Part shown: positions 46,843-55,604 of the stretch, one piece after another
Position numbering within the stretch: position 1 is the first letter of the stretch
Layout of the letters: every line of letters starts with the position of its first letter
From: Algoriphagus faecimaris
GTDB taxonomy: Bacteria; Bacteroidota; Bacteroidia; Cytophagales; Cyclobacteriaceae
Direction: 5' to 3'
NCBI RefSeq assembly: GCF_900101705.1
Contig: NZ_FNAC01000002.1
Span: forward strand, 1-64,000
DNA length: 64,000 nt
Program-made: the position numbers and the translations under genes
Notes under the pieces: generated by a model
What the model was told of the DNA's origin: nothing
The model's input: only the letters and a program-made list of their open reading frames with translations
Database searches by the model: none

Positions 46843-46933
46843 AAGGTTATCATCTGATTTAAAGAGGCAACAAGGTATCTCTCCTTGAGGTAATTCATTT
46901 CAATGAATGCCCAAGTTGACTCGCTCGATACCA

Positions 46934-49381
46934 TCACTCACGAGTATAATTACCGATTCGGATGACGTCGGCAAATACCCCTGCGGCTGTCACATCTGCC
47001 CCGGCACCAGGTCCTCTGATTATCATCGGGCGGTCCAGGTATCGCTCTGTGGTAAGCAAAATCATATTATCACTACCACTCAAACTGCTGAAGGGGTGGG
47101 CATTGGGAAGGGAATTGAGACCTACCTTAGCTTTTCCATTTTCTAGCGTAGCCATAAAGCGAAGTTTTTCTCCCTTCTTGTCGGCTTCTTGGAGCAAGTT
47201 GGCAAATTCTTCATCATGCGATTTCAGCTTTTCGAAAAACTCCTGGACCGAGGACGCATTTTGACAATCCTCCGGTACCATGCTTTGGATCGTGATGTCC
47301 TCAAACTCCAGCGTTTGCTCGGCTTCGCGGCCCAATATCAAAATTTTACGAGCGACATCCATTCCGCTGAGGTCATCTCTTGGGTCAGGTTCGGTGTACC
47401 CTTTGTCCTTGGCGGATCGAACCACTTCAGAGAAGGGGGCTCCTTTCTCGAGTTCTGAGAAAATAAAATTCATTGAACCACTCAATACCGCTTCGATTCT
47501 GATTACTTTGTCCCCTGAGAGCATCAAATCCTGAAGGGTATTGATGACAGGTAGACCTGCTGCCACATTGGTTTCATAGAGGAATTTAACCCCGCGCTTT
47601 TTGGCGAGTTTTTTCAGGGATTTGTATTCCTCCATCGTCCCGGAGTTAGCTTTTTTGTTGGGGGTAACTATGGCCACTTTTGCGCCTAAAACTCGGCTGT
47701 AGGCATCTGCTACTTCCTGACTTGCGGTGCAGTCCACAAAAACCGAATTGGAGAAGTTCATCTCTTCCATGGTCTTGATGAATTTTTCTAAATCCATCTT
47801 CTCATCTGACTCCTTAAGCTGATGCGGGTTTTTCAAGTCAAAACCATCTTCATGAAAAGCCATGAAGCGACTGTTGGCCATGCCGTGGATCTGAATATCC
47901 AGTTCACTCTCACTGCGCAATTTTTGCTGTTGAATCGCAATCATTTTGATCAGCGCCTGACCTATTAGGCCTGTGCCCACTAGAAAGACGTGAAGAACTT
48001 TGTTTTCTGAGAGGAAAAATGCCTCATGTAAGGCATTGAGGGCTTTTTGAAGATCTGCTTGCGGGATGACTGCCGAGATATTGAGCTCCGAGCTGCCCTG
48101 AGCAATAGCAGCGACGTTAATGTTGTTTCTACCCAAAGCGCGGAACATTCTTCCCGATGCACCCGGGTTTTGTTTCATATTTTCACCGACCACGGCAATC
48201 GTCGCGAGACCATGAAGCAGCACCACTTCATCCATCTCTCCCGATTTGATTTCGTAGTAAAATTCCTTTTCAATTGCTTCCTTGGCCAAATAGGCCTCGT
48301 TGGTCTTGATGGCTAGGCAAATGCTATGCTCGGACGAAGCCTGAGAGATCAAAACAATATTCACTTTGGCCTCTGCCAAGGCTTTAAATACCCGGCTACC
48401 AGCTGTGCCGTCCAGTAAAGAAGCACCCTGAACGGTCACTATGGAAATATTGCTCATCGAACTGATGCCTTTAATCAAAGCACCATTGGTTACCTCCCCA
48501 TTGATGAGGGTTCCCGGATTTCCTTGGTCAAACGTATTTTTGATGTAGATCGGGATATTTCTCTTCATGGCCGGCTGCATGGTCGCAGGGAAGATGACTT
48601 TAGCACCAAAGTGCGAAAGCTCCATGGCCTCATTGTAGCTCAATTGAGGGATGGTAAAGGCCGTGTAAACTAACTTGGGGTCGGAAGTCAATACTCCGGA
48701 TACATCTGTCCATATCTCCAGATCATCTGCACCCAATGCTCCTGCGAAGATGGCAGCAGTATAGTCAGAACCTGATCTTCCAAGAGTGGTCGTTTCTCCC
48801 TTGGCAGTGGAGGCGATAAATCCCGTGATGACTTTTATCCCGTCATGCTTAGAAAAATAGTCTTTGATCAGGGCATTTGTCACTTCAAAATCCACACGGG
48901 CTTGCCCGAAGCGATCATTAGTCCTAATGACCTCGCGAGTGTCCAAAAACTGAGTCTTAAGACCCTTGGCAGCGAGTGCTTCGGCCAAAATAAACGCAGA
49001 AAGTCGCTCCCCAAAGCTTACTACATAGTCCAAGGTTCGGGAGGAATTTTCTTTAATCAAATAGATTCCATGAAAGAGGTCTTCAAGTTCATTAAATCTC
49101 ACTTTGACGTAAGTCATGACTGTGGACTGATTGTGAACAGCGATCAACTGTCGCACCATATCGAGGTGCTTTTCTTCCAAGCTCTGCAAAAGATCCCGGT
49201 ATACTTGATCTCCTTCTCGAGCTAGCCTTGCGATAGTCAATAAACTTTCGGTGACACCTCCGAATGCGGAGAATACAACGGCGATTTCTTGTTTTTTGAG
49301 CTTATCCTGAATGATCGAAAAGACTTCTCTGATAGTATCTGGATTAGCTACGGAAGAACCTCCAAACTTGATGATTTTCAT
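46934..49381 (-). CDS. thrA: Bifunctional aspartate kinase / homoserine dehydrogenase I
   Basis: An 815-residue fused enzyme that catalyses the first and third steps of the aspartate pathway. The N-terminal kinase begins M-K-I-I-K-F-G-G-S-S-V-A and includes G-R-S-G-S-D-Y-T-A-A; two ACT regulatory segments follow (about 310-450, for example V-T-V-Q-G-A-S-L-L and A-V-V-G-E-N-M), then homoserine dehydrogenase from about 462 (V-F-L-V-G-T-G-L-I-G-Q) with V-D-C-T-A-S and E-T-N-V-A-A-G-L-P-V-I. The ACT pair points to feedback by threonine. A leader peptide with four Thr codons lies 82 bp upstream. Confidence 0.97.
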   Translation of the reverse strand: MKIIKFGGSSVANPDTIREVFSIIQDKLKKQEIAVVFSAFGGVTESLLTIARLAREGDQVYRDLLQSLEEKHLDMVRQLIAVHNQSTVMTYVKVRFNELEDLFHGIYLIKENSSRTLDYVVSFGERLSAFILAEALAAKGLKTQFLDTREVIRTNDRFGQARVDFEVTNALIKDYFSKHDGIKVITGFIASTAKGETTTLGRSGSDYTAAIFAGALGADDLEIWTDVSGVLTSDPKLVYTAFTIPQLSYNEAMELSHFGAKVIFPATMQPAMKRNIPIYIKNTFDQGNPGTLINGEVTNGALIKGISSMSNISIVTVQGASLLDGTAGSRVFKALAEAKVNIVLISQASSEHSICLAIKTNEAYLAKEAIEKEFYYEIKSGEMDEVVLLHGLATIAVVGENMKQNPGASGRMFRALGRNNINVAAIAQGSSELNISAVIPQADLQKALNALHEAFFLSENKVLHVFLVGTGLIGQALIKMIAIQQQKLRSESELDIQIHGMANSRFMAFHEDGFDLKNPHQLKESDEKMDLEKFIKTMEEMNFSNSVFVDCTASQEVADAYSRVLGAKVAIVTPNKKANSGTMEEYKSLKKLAKKRGVKFLYETNVAAGLPVINTLQDLMLSGDKVIRIEAVLSGSMNFIFSELEKGAPFSEVVRSAKDKGYTEPDPRDDLSGMDVARKILILGREAEQTLEFEDITIQSMVPEDCQNASSVQEFFEKLKSHDEEFANLLQEADKKGEKLRFMATLENGKAKVGLNSLPNAHPFSSLSGSDNMILLTTERYLDRPMIIRGPGAGADVTAAGVFADVIRIGNYTRE

Positions 49382-49453
49382 AGGGAATAAAGGAAACTGA
49401 TTTCGGAAAATTATAAGGGCTGTAAAGCCGGAAGGGGCGGGTACTTATGATTT

Positions 49454-49472
49454 AAAAACGGGATTACCCCGT
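49454..49472 (-). terminator. candidate attenuator hairpin in the thr leader
   Basis: On the minus strand ACGGG (49472-49468) pairs with CCCGT (49462-49458) around a GTAAT loop and is followed by TTTT. The left arm is made of the last Thr and Gly codons of the leader peptide and the stop codon lies in the loop. With only five pairs it is weak for a terminator, but its position relative to the leader is suggestive. Confidence 0.5.
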
Positions 49473-49502
49473 AATTGTGGTCATGCCTGTCATCATAGAC
49501 AT
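49464..49502 (-). CDS. thrL: candidate thr operon leader peptide
   Basis: A 12-codon frame, ATG to TAA, 82 bp upstream of thrA: M-S-M-M-T-G-M-T-T-I-T-G. Four Thr codons (ACA, ACC, ACA, ACG), an Ile codon and three internal Met codons fill nine of the 12 positions with products of the aspartate-homoserine pathway. The reading frame ends inside the terminator-like hairpin. By analogy to thrL of enterobacteria, slow translation of Thr codons would let transcription proceed into thrA; that is inference. Not homologous in sequence to the E. coli peptide; the symbol refers to the presumed role. Confidence 0.6.
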   Translation of the reverse strand: MSMMTGMTTITG

Positions 49503-49790
49503 AAAAGTAGGATTTGCTAAACCTTTGGCGAAGCAAGTAGGAAAAAAGAAAAAGTGATTTGACTCAAGTACCATGACCTTGTATTTGATTGTACAATTCT
49601 AGCTAGATATTTCCTTTTTGCCAAGTTTTAGCCCCTTATTTTTCAAACTTTATATAATAAAGGCGCTTTTAATAATAAATCATTAAAACTAGCTTCTGTA
49701 TTTTTTGGATTAAAATTTGGTTATTTAAAGTAATTAAGAATTTTGTTTCTTATTTATTCCTTAAATTGAGGTCAAACCAACGGAAATGCT
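49503..49790. other. 288-bp intergenic region between thr leader and the META gene
   Basis: Must hold the thr promoter (minus strand) and that of the META lipoprotein gene (plus strand). TACTTTTA just before the leader ATG on the minus strand is one base off TAnnTTTG, without a good -33 box. Nothing else is recognised. Confidence 0.35.
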
Positions 49791-50207
49791 ATGAAAAACC
49801 TTAGAATTCTTTCGATCGTTTTTTTGATTTTACTTTATGGGGGTTGCGATAGTGGCAAAAGGTTAAGCCCAATTGGTTTGGTGAAAGGAAATACTTGGGT
49901 GCTTTCCTCCCTTTTAGGTCAGGGCTTGAATCTTCGAGATTTTCCGGAGGGTGTCCCTACGCTTAATTTTCTAGAGGGCGGAAGATTGGCTGGATTTACG
50001 GGCTGCAATAATTTCTCAGGGAGTTTTTCATTGGAAGGTACTTTGCTAAGCCTGGATCCGGGAGCAATGACCAAAAAAGCCTGCCCAGGAAATGGAGAGC
50101 AGGAATTTTTGGCAGCATTAGGGAGAGTAAGTAATCTGCAGGTTTCTAAAGATAAATTGACCTTGACAGATGGAACTACAGAACTGATGGCTTTCTTGCC
50201 TCGCTAA
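49791..50207 (+). CDS. META domain lipoprotein (HslJ-like)
   Basis: A 138-residue lipoprotein (lipobox Y-G-G-C, Cys19) with one META domain: W-V-L-S-S-L-L-G, P-T-L-N-F-L-E-G-G-R-L-A-G-F-T-G-C-N-N-F-S-G-S-F, and M-T-K-K-A-C-P-G near residue 100. The domain occurs in the heat-shock protein HslJ and in many lipoproteins of unknown role. Confidence 0.87.
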   Translation: MKNLRILSIVFLILLYGGCDSGKRLSPIGLVKGNTWVLSSLLGQGLNLRDFPEGVPTLNFLEGGRLAGFTGCNNFSGSFSLEGTLLSLDPGAMTKKACPGNGEQEFLAALGRVSNLQVSKDKLTLTDGTTELMAFLPR

Positions 50208-50210
50208 GCC

Positions 50211-50666
50211 CTAGTGAATCTCTACGATGGGATGGGGTTTTCCCCGGAAGAGCACTTCCTCATTTTCTTTTTTCCCGAGGAGAAGCTGTCCGAGGGGAGC
50301 ATTTTTACTCAGCAAAAAAACCTTTTCATTTTCAAAATTAAGAAGTCCAAAGCTGATCGAAATCAAAAACCATTCTGTTCCCAACTTGATCAGGCTTCCT
50401 TCTTTGACCTCTGATTGGGTGTTTTTGATCGCTTGAATCCGGTAAAGCTCCTCTAAATCTTCTTGATTTTTTTCGATTTGATTTTCTACTTGTCGAAGAT
50501 CTTGGGTAAGCATTTCTCGACTGGTTTCAAATTTATCTCCAGCGCTACTTTTATTGTCTTCTAAAATCCCGTCCGAAATGGCTTTCTGCTCGGATTTCAG
50601 TTCTTCGATTTTAGCTTTCAACGCGGTAATGGCCGCTTTGAAAAGTGATTCTTTTTCCAGACTCAT
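50211..50666 (-). CDS. Gre-factor-like coiled-coil protein
   Basis: A 151-residue protein with an N-terminal charged coiled coil (about 1-75, containing S-S-A-G-D-K-F-E-T-S-R-E-M) and a C-terminal small beta domain (G-S-L-I-K-L-G-T-E-W-F-L-I, S-K-N-A-P-L-G-Q-L-L-L-G-K). The S-A-G-D-K-x-E-T block and domain layout resemble the GreA/GreB group and its Bacteroidota relatives, which are sometimes misnamed 3-oxoacyl-ACP synthase. Whether it binds RNA polymerase is unknown. Three bases separate its stop from the upstream NTF2-like gene region. Confidence 0.6.
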   Translation of the reverse strand: MSLEKESLFKAAITALKAKIEELKSEQKAISDGILEDNKSSAGDKFETSREMLTQDLRQVENQIEKNQEDLEELYRIQAIKNTQSEVKEGSLIKLGTEWFLISISFGLLNFENEKVFLLSKNAPLGQLLLGKKENEEVLFRGKPHPIVEIH

Positions 50667-50669
50667 GAT

Positions 50670-51143
50670 TTAGCAACCCTCTTTTCTACGTGTATCGATG
50701 ATATAAACGATTTTCCAGCCTTCGGTCATTTTGACCAGTTGGAAGGAGTTGACCCCGCAGTGGCTGAATTGATCATTGACATAAAACTCATACGGAGTCC
50801 AAGCAGCAGCCAAATCCCCGTCGATTTTAATTTGATAGTCGAGAATTCGCTCATCCAGTTGGGTGTCTGCAGGTGTCGATGAGATACGGTTGAGGAAATC
50901 TGATACAGCATTACTCCCAAGGGTGCTGCCGTTTTCTCCCGCAATGACAGTTTGCATAGGCGCCTCTGCATAAAATGCAGCTTCTATCAAATCTGTATTT
51001 TTTGTTTTCATACCCTCAAAAAGAGATTGAATGACTGCTTTTACTTGATCTGACTCTGATTGTGCCAGAGTAGACGTATTAAAGCCAAAAGTCAGTAAGG
51101 CCATCATGAGTGTCAGGCATGTGAGTGGTCTAAGCTTCCCCAT
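50670..51143 (-). CDS. Exported NTF2-like (SnoaL/DUF4440-type) protein
   Basis: A 157-residue protein with a signal peptide (C-L-T-L-M-M-A-L-L-T-F-G-F, ending T-L-A-Q near 28) and an NTF2-like fold: V-I-Q-S-L-F-E-G-M-K-T-K-N-T-D-L-I-E then W-T-P-Y-E-F-Y-V-N and H-C-G-V-N-S-F-Q-L-V-K at the C-terminus. Catalytic or binding role unknown. The start overlaps the upstream SDR gene by 14 bases. Confidence 0.8.
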   Translation of the reverse strand: MGKLRPLTCLTLMMALLTFGFNTSTLAQSESDQVKAVIQSLFEGMKTKNTDLIEAAFYAEAPMQTVIAGENGSTLGSNAVSDFLNRISSTPADTQLDERILDYQIKIDGDLAAAWTPYEFYVNDQFSHCGVNSFQLVKMTEGWKIVYIIDTRRKEGC

Positions 51144-51807
51144 ATAATTTGAAGGTCATGTTTCGTAAAGCGGGATTGTTGACTGCATAGTGCATGGCTT
51201 CGGCGATTTCCTTAGGGCTTACCCACTTGCTGAAATCTGCATCAGGCATAGCTTCTCGGTTTTGTGGGGTATCGATGATGCTAGGAGCAAATACATGAGA
51301 GCGAATAGAGGTTTCTTTGGTCTCTGTGGCCAAAATCTCTGCCAAGGAAATGATGAGTTTTTTACTCAATGCATAGGCTATGGTCGCTGAGGCATCTTCC
51401 AGCTGCAATGCAGGTCGAGCACCTACGAATAAAAAGGTGCCTCTTTGATTTTTTTTCATGACAGGCAAGAGCCCGCGGACTAAATGATAGGCACTGAAAA
51501 AGTTTAGACTAAACATTTTCTCAAGGTCTTGCTGTCCGGTAGTCTCCAAAGAACCCATCGAAAAACCTCCCACAATTAATGCAAGAGCATCAAGTTCGGA
51601 GTATTGAAGCTGGTATTCTTTGACAAAATCCAAGACTGAAGCCTCGTCGGTGACATCCACTTCGTAGCTGTCGTCGGCTTCTTCTACTTCTTCGTTTTTT
51701 CCGGGTTGAAGCAAGGCAATGACATGATAACCTTCTCGTTTAAATTTTTCTACAACCGCAGCACCAAGGTTACCTGCAGCTCCTGTTACGATAATATTTC
51801 TATTCAT
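51130..51807 (-). CDS. SDR family oxidoreductase
   Basis: A 225-residue short-chain dehydrogenase. The nucleotide loop is T-G-A-A-G-N-L-G-A-A (residues 7-16, a T-G-x-x-x-x-x-G variant) and the catalytic Y-x-x-x-K is Y-A-L-S-K near residue 148. The usual N-N-A-G is V-G-G-F-S here and the catalytic Ser is not obvious, so activity is uncertain. The NTF2-like gene overlaps its 3' end by 14 bases. Confidence 0.85.
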   Translation of the reverse strand: MNRNIIVTGAAGNLGAAVVEKFKREGYHVIALLQPGKNEEVEEADDSYEVDVTDEASVLDFVKEYQLQYSELDALALIVGGFSMGSLETTGQQDLEKMFSLNFFSAYHLVRGLLPVMKKNQRGTFLFVGARPALQLEDASATIAYALSKKLIISLAEILATETKETSIRSHVFAPSIIDTPQNREAMPDADFSKWVSPKEIAEAMHYAVNNPALRNMTFKLYGEA

Positions 51808-51861
51808 TTGATTAAATCAATTGATTATTGCTAAAATTAGCGGTTATTTTTCGATTAAATT

Positions 51862-52755
51862 ATGAATCATCTAAAAACAAGCATTCGAAGCAAGGAAAAT
51901 AAGCGAAAGAGAAACTTCGTTCTTAAGCTTTTGTTCCTCATTTTTCTGGATTACATCTATCTGGGAAATACCTTTCTTAATTCTCTAGCAGAGCGATTTC
52001 CTTTTTTGCTCGATCTAGTAAGAGCCTTGATTTTTCTCCTTTCAGCCAACTTGGTGATTTCTTTGGGTAGGATCGTGACGCTGCGATTCTATCTTCAGAA
52101 AACTGCAGAGACAAAAGTGCTGCCTAATTTTGTGATCGGAATTGATCGAATCTCTACCATTCTCAATTTCCTGGCACTTCTGATCGGGTTGATGTTGGCT
52201 TTTGGAATTAAGCCCCTAGAGTTTTTGACATCTATCACCATTGTAGCTGCAGCGATCGCTTTATTGACAAAGGAATATATTACTAATATCGTCAATGGTC
52301 TGATTATTATGTTTTCTGAGCAGTTGGAAATAGGTGATAAAATCAATATTGGGAAAAATACTGGCTTTATCCGAGATATTACATTGATCAATTTGGTCAT
52401 GAAAAGTGAAACTGGTGAGGTGATTTTGATTCCAAATGCCATTGTACTTTCGACGGACATCATCAATTACTCGAAAAACAATACCCATCAGGTGGTCTTT
52501 GACTCGGAAATACCCTACAGCAATGACCTTCAGCTCTCTAAATTGGAAGATGAATTGGGAAAAATTTTAGAAGGTTTTAAGGAATATGTAACGGTAGAAG
52601 GAGCGCAATTAAATGTCCTTGAGAGAAAATCAGAAAGTTTACTTATACGCTATCAGTTTCCTATTATTTCAGGACAAAAGGAAGTCGAAACTGGACTCAG
52701 GAAATCGATTAATCAAGGTTTTTTAAATTGGAAAAATGAGCAAAGAAAAGGCTAA
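51862..52755 (+). CDS. Mechanosensitive ion channel (MscS family)
   Basis: A 297-residue membrane protein: N-terminal helices about 20-42, 50-70, 95-115 and the pore region about 118-150 (T-I-V-A-A-A-I-A-L-L-T-K-E-Y-I-T-N), then the MscS beta domain with E-I-G-D-K-I-N-I-G-K-N-T-G-F-I-R-D-I and I-P-N-A-I-V-L. The expected role is release of osmolytes after hypo-osmotic shock in the inner membrane. The end overlaps the next gene by 20 bases. Confidence 0.88.
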   Translation: MNHLKTSIRSKENKRKRNFVLKLLFLIFLDYIYLGNTFLNSLAERFPFLLDLVRALIFLLSANLVISLGRIVTLRFYLQKTAETKVLPNFVIGIDRISTILNFLALLIGLMLAFGIKPLEFLTSITIVAAAIALLTKEYITNIVNGLIIMFSEQLEIGDKINIGKNTGFIRDITLINLVMKSETGEVILIPNAIVLSTDIINYSKNNTHQVVFDSEIPYSNDLQLSKLEDELGKILEGFKEYVTVEGAQLNVLERKSESLLIRYQFPIISGQKEVETGLRKSINQGFLNWKNEQRKG

Positions 52756-53074
52756 TTATTTTGATCTGGTCTACCAGGTAGTTCGGGAGATTCCTCCCGG
52801 CAGGGTATGCTCTTATGGTGTGATTGCCAATTATCTAGGCCTCAAAAGTGGAGCTAGAATGGTGGGCTACGCGATGAACGCTGCCCATACACTCCGTGAC
52901 GTGCCTGCCCATAGGGTGGTCAATCGGCAAGGATTATTGACGGGAAAGCATCATTTTGAGACGGTTGACAGAATGCAGGAACTCCTAGAAGCCGAAGGTG
53001 TCCGTGTGGTGAATGATCAAGTTCAGGAGTTTGAAAAGCGATTTTGGGATCCTGAAAAGGAGTTGGGCTTTTAA
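52736..53074 (+). CDS. Alkyltransferase-like (ATL) protein, MGMT family without catalytic Cys
   Basis: A 112-residue relative of O6-alkylguanine-DNA alkyltransferase. The DNA-binding block G-R-V-C-S-Y-G-V-I-A (22-31) is present, but the active-site P-C-H-R-V of repair enzymes is P-A-H-R-V (57-61), so the alkyl-accepting Cys is replaced by Ala. That makes it an ATL protein, which binds O6-alkylguanine and hands the lesion to nucleotide excision repair. Some ATLs have Trp here; Ala is the other known form as far as I recall. Coupled to mscS by a 20-bp overlap, with no obvious functional link. Confidence 0.9.
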   Translation: MSKEKANYFDLVYQVVREIPPGRVCSYGVIANYLGLKSGARMVGYAMNAAHTLRDVPAHRVVNRQGLLTGKHHFETVDRMQELLEAEGVRVVNDQVQEFEKRFWDPEKELGF

Positions 53075-54516
53075 TTTTTATTTCTAAATAAATACAGTCC
53101 GATAAACATCAGTAGTCCATTGAGGATCAGGGCCTCGAAGCCAAATTTATAGCCCCAAAACCAAGCTTCAGAATTTGAGCTGATGGTGAACGTGATCAAT
53201 GGAGCCGCTACAGCTAAATAGGGTACTGCTTTATCCTTTACATTTAGTTTAGTGAAAAGCCCAAATGCATACAAGCCTAATAATGGCCCATAGGTATATC
53301 CCGCGATGATAAAGACAGAGTTGATGACACTTTGATCGTTGATCCAATAAAAGATCAGGATAGCGAAAAACATCACAGCAGTGAAGGCCAGGTGTACTTT
53401 TTTACGGATGCTAACGCGCTGTTCTTTAGGGTATTTACGCTCGATCTCCAGAAAGTCAATGCAGAAAGAAGTCGTCAGTGCAGTCAGTGTAGAATCGGCA
53501 CTTGAATAGGCTGCGGCAGTAATCCCAAGGACAAACACAATTCCTGCAAAGGCCGAGAAATGCTGAGTTGCCAATAGTGGGAATAATTCATCGGTTTTGG
53601 TAGGTATTGGGATACCTTTGGTTTCGGCATAGAGGTAAAGCATCACTCCTAAGGCCAAAAAAAGCAGGTTGACGAAAACAAGAATCGTCGTAAACCAAAA
53701 CATATTTTTCTGTGCTTCTCCGATATTTTTGCAGGTAAGGTTTTTCTGCATCATGTCCTGGTCTAGGCCAGTCATGACAATGGTGATAAAAGCCCCTGAA
53801 ATAAATTGCTTGAAAAAGTTGGTGCCCGCTTTCCAGTCCCAATTAAAAATCTCGGACCTTGGGTCTCCGCTGACTGCACTGAAATATTCTTTAATTCCGT
53901 CAAAGCTCAACTCATCACCAACAAGCTTGATACAGACGATGACGGCTGCCAACATAAAGAATGTCTGCAGCGTATCCGTCCAAACGACCGTCTTGATACC
54001 TCCCCGATGCGTATAGAGCCAGATCAGTCCCACAGTGATCAGAACCGATACCCAAAAGGGAATTCCTAATGAATCAAACAAGATCAGCTGAAGTACTGAG
54101 GCTACCAGAAAAACTCGTAGGGATGAGCCTAATGTCCGAGAAAGGATAAAGAAAAAAGCGCCTGTCTTGTAGGACCAAAACCCAAATCTATCTTCCAAAT
54201 AGGAGTAAATTGAGACAAGATTGAGTCGGTAATAGAGCGGTAGGAGGACTTTAGCAATTGTGAAGTATCCTAGGGTGTAGCCCAAAACAACTTGGAAATA
54301 GAAGAAGTTACTATTACCTACCTCTCCTGGAACCGAGATAAAAGTCACTCCTGACAAAGAGGCTCCGATCATCCCAAAAGCCACCAAAAACCAAGGAGAC
54401 TGTCTATCTCCAGTATAGAAAGTTTCTGCTGTTACCTGACGGGAAGTCAGCCAAGAAATCAAAAAAAGCAATAAAAAATAGGCGGAGATTACCAGAAGAA
54501 CTATTTGCGGATTCAT
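53071..54516 (-). CDS. Sodium:solute symporter family transporter
   Basis: A 481-residue SSF transporter with about 13 membrane helices along the full length. The start (I-V-L-L-V-I-S-A-Y-F-L), Y-T-G-D-R-Q-S-P-W-F-L-V-A-F-G-M-I-G-A-S-L-S-G and A-A-A-Y-S-S-A-D-S-T-L-T-A-L (the Na2-site block near residue 335) are family features. Substrate cannot be deduced; related Bacteroidota members move sialic acid, amino acids or sugars. Its 3' end overlaps the ATL gene end by four bases. Confidence 0.92.
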   Translation of the reverse strand: MNPQIVLLVISAYFLLLFLISWLTSRQVTAETFYTGDRQSPWFLVAFGMIGASLSGVTFISVPGEVGNSNFFYFQVVLGYTLGYFTIAKVLLPLYYRLNLVSIYSYLEDRFGFWSYKTGAFFFILSRTLGSSLRVFLVASVLQLILFDSLGIPFWVSVLITVGLIWLYTHRGGIKTVVWTDTLQTFFMLAAVIVCIKLVGDELSFDGIKEYFSAVSGDPRSEIFNWDWKAGTNFFKQFISGAFITIVMTGLDQDMMQKNLTCKNIGEAQKNMFWFTTILVFVNLLFLALGVMLYLYAETKGIPIPTKTDELFPLLATQHFSAFAGIVFVLGITAAAYSSADSTLTALTTSFCIDFLEIERKYPKEQRVSIRKKVHLAFTAVMFFAILIFYWINDQSVINSVFIIAGYTYGPLLGLYAFGLFTKLNVKDKAVPYLAVAAPLITFTISSNSEAWFWGYKFGFEALILNGLLMFIGLYLFRNKN

Positions 54517-54569
54517 AAAAGGGAGCGGATTGAATCGCTAAAATTGTCCATTATTCTTAATTTTGCAAC

Positions 54570-54863
54570 ATGATTGATAGGAGAACGACATTTCCACAGG
54601 TAGAAGAGGAAGAAATTGTATTGGAGGATTTGCTGGATCTCGAATCTCACGACCTAGTGGTTTTTAATGATGATTTCAATACTTTTGACCATGTAATTAC
54701 AGTGTTGATGAAAGTCTGCAAGCATACTCGTGAGCAGGCCGAACAATGCACCGTCATTATCCATTATAAAGGAAAATGTGCTGTGAAAAAAGGGTCCTAT
54801 GAAGAGCTAAAACCCATGTGTGAAGCTATTCTAGAAGCCGGAATACAGGCCACCATCACCTAA
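54570..54863 (+). CDS. clpS: ATP-dependent Clp protease adaptor ClpS
   Basis: A 97-residue N-end-rule adaptor for ClpAP/ClpCP. Core motif [15 protein letters not shown] near residue 29 and [10 protein letters not shown] near 55 form the substrate pocket. A TAATTTTG (54558-54565) ends only four bases before the ATG, so the mRNA could be leaderless, but no -33 box is at the right spacing. recR follows after 10 bp. Confidence 0.93.
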   Translation: MIDRRTTFPQVEEEEIVLEDLLDLESHDLVVFNDDFNTFDHVITVLMKVCKHTREQAEQCTVIIHYKGKCAVKKGSYEELKPMCEAILEAGIQATIT

Positions 54864-54873
54864 AACCAATTTT

Positions 54874-55494
54874 GTGAATTTTCCCTCCAAATTAATAGAA
54901 GATGCAGTTACTGAGATTTCGCGTCTTCCCGGAATCGGCAAAAAAACAGCTCTCAGGTTAGCTTTGCACCTCCTCAAGCAGCATGAAGCGCATACTGAAG
55001 CCCTGTCTTTGGCCTTGACCAAAATGCGACAGGAAGTAAAGTATTGTGTGATTTGCCATAATATTTCTGATGAGGAGGAGTGTAGTATTTGTAAAAGCCA
55101 CCGGAGAGATACTTCCATTATTTGCGTGGTAGAGGACATGCGCGATGTTCTGGCCATCGAAAATACCAACCAATACACCGGTAAATATCATGTGCTGGGA
55201 GGAGTGATTTCTCCGATTCAGGGTATCGGACCTGAAGAGTTGAAAATCGAATCCTTGATAAGTAGAATCGATCAATCGGTGAATAAGGAGCCTGTGAAAG
55301 AGATTATTTTAGCGCTAAGTGCCACGATGGAGGGCGATACTACCTCCTTTTATCTGGCAAAGCGTCTCAAAGAAAAGGGGGTGAAGGTCAGTACCATAGC
55401 GCGGGGAATTCCGGTAGGAGGGGAATTGGAATTTACAGATGAAGTTACCTTGGGACGAAGTATCATGACACGAATAAATTATAATACCGATTAA
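54874..55494 (+). CDS. recR: Recombination mediator protein RecR, GTG start
   Basis: A 206-residue DNA-repair protein of the RecFOR pathway. Helix-hairpin-helix L-P-G-I-G-K-K-T-A (18-26), the zinc finger C-x2-C-x8-C-x2-C (Cys58, 61, 70, 73) and the Toprim block beginning V-V-E-D-M-R-D near 85 are present. It starts at GTG; no ATG is near. The gene is cotranscribed with clpS and is followed at once by the tRNA promoter. Confidence 0.94.
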   Translation: MNFPSKLIEDAVTEISRLPGIGKKTALRLALHLLKQHEAHTEALSLALTKMRQEVKYCVICHNISDEEECSICKSHRRDTSIICVVEDMRDVLAIENTNQYTGKYHVLGGVISPIQGIGPEELKIESLISRIDQSVNKEPVKEIILALSATMEGDTTSFYLAKRLKEKGVKVSTIARGIPVGGELEFTDEVTLGRSIMTRINYNTD

Positions 55495-55500
55495 ATTTTG

Positions 55501-55531
55501 TTTGGCTAATTGAATCCTCAGCTTATATTTG
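55501..55531 (+). promoter_or_regulatory. promoter of the tRNA-Ala region
   Basis: TTTG (55501-55504), a 19-bp spacer and TATATTTG (55524-55531), an exact match to the Bacteroidota -33/-7 consensus. The start would fall near 55538, directly before a broken tRNA copy (55542), not before the intact tRNA gene 100 bp on. Confidence 0.75.
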
Positions 55532-55541
55532 CACTCCGTTT

Positions 55542-55604
55542 GGGGGATTAGCATCCCGAAATACTTCAGGACTAGAGCGTCCCGACAGTGGTCGGGAAGG
55601 TCAT
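55542..55604 (+). pseudogene. promoter-proximal broken tRNA-Ala copy (5' part only)
   Basis: GGGGGATTAGC at 55542-55552 is identical to the start of the intact tRNA-Ala; CTAGAGCG and AGGTCATC are also identical. The D-arm sequence between them is replaced by a 19-base stretch, and the anticodon arm by TCCCGAC-AGTG-GTCGGGA. Similarity ends right after TCATC, the same place where the downstream copies join. No T arm or acceptor 3' strand follows, so it cannot be a tRNA. Confidence 0.65.
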
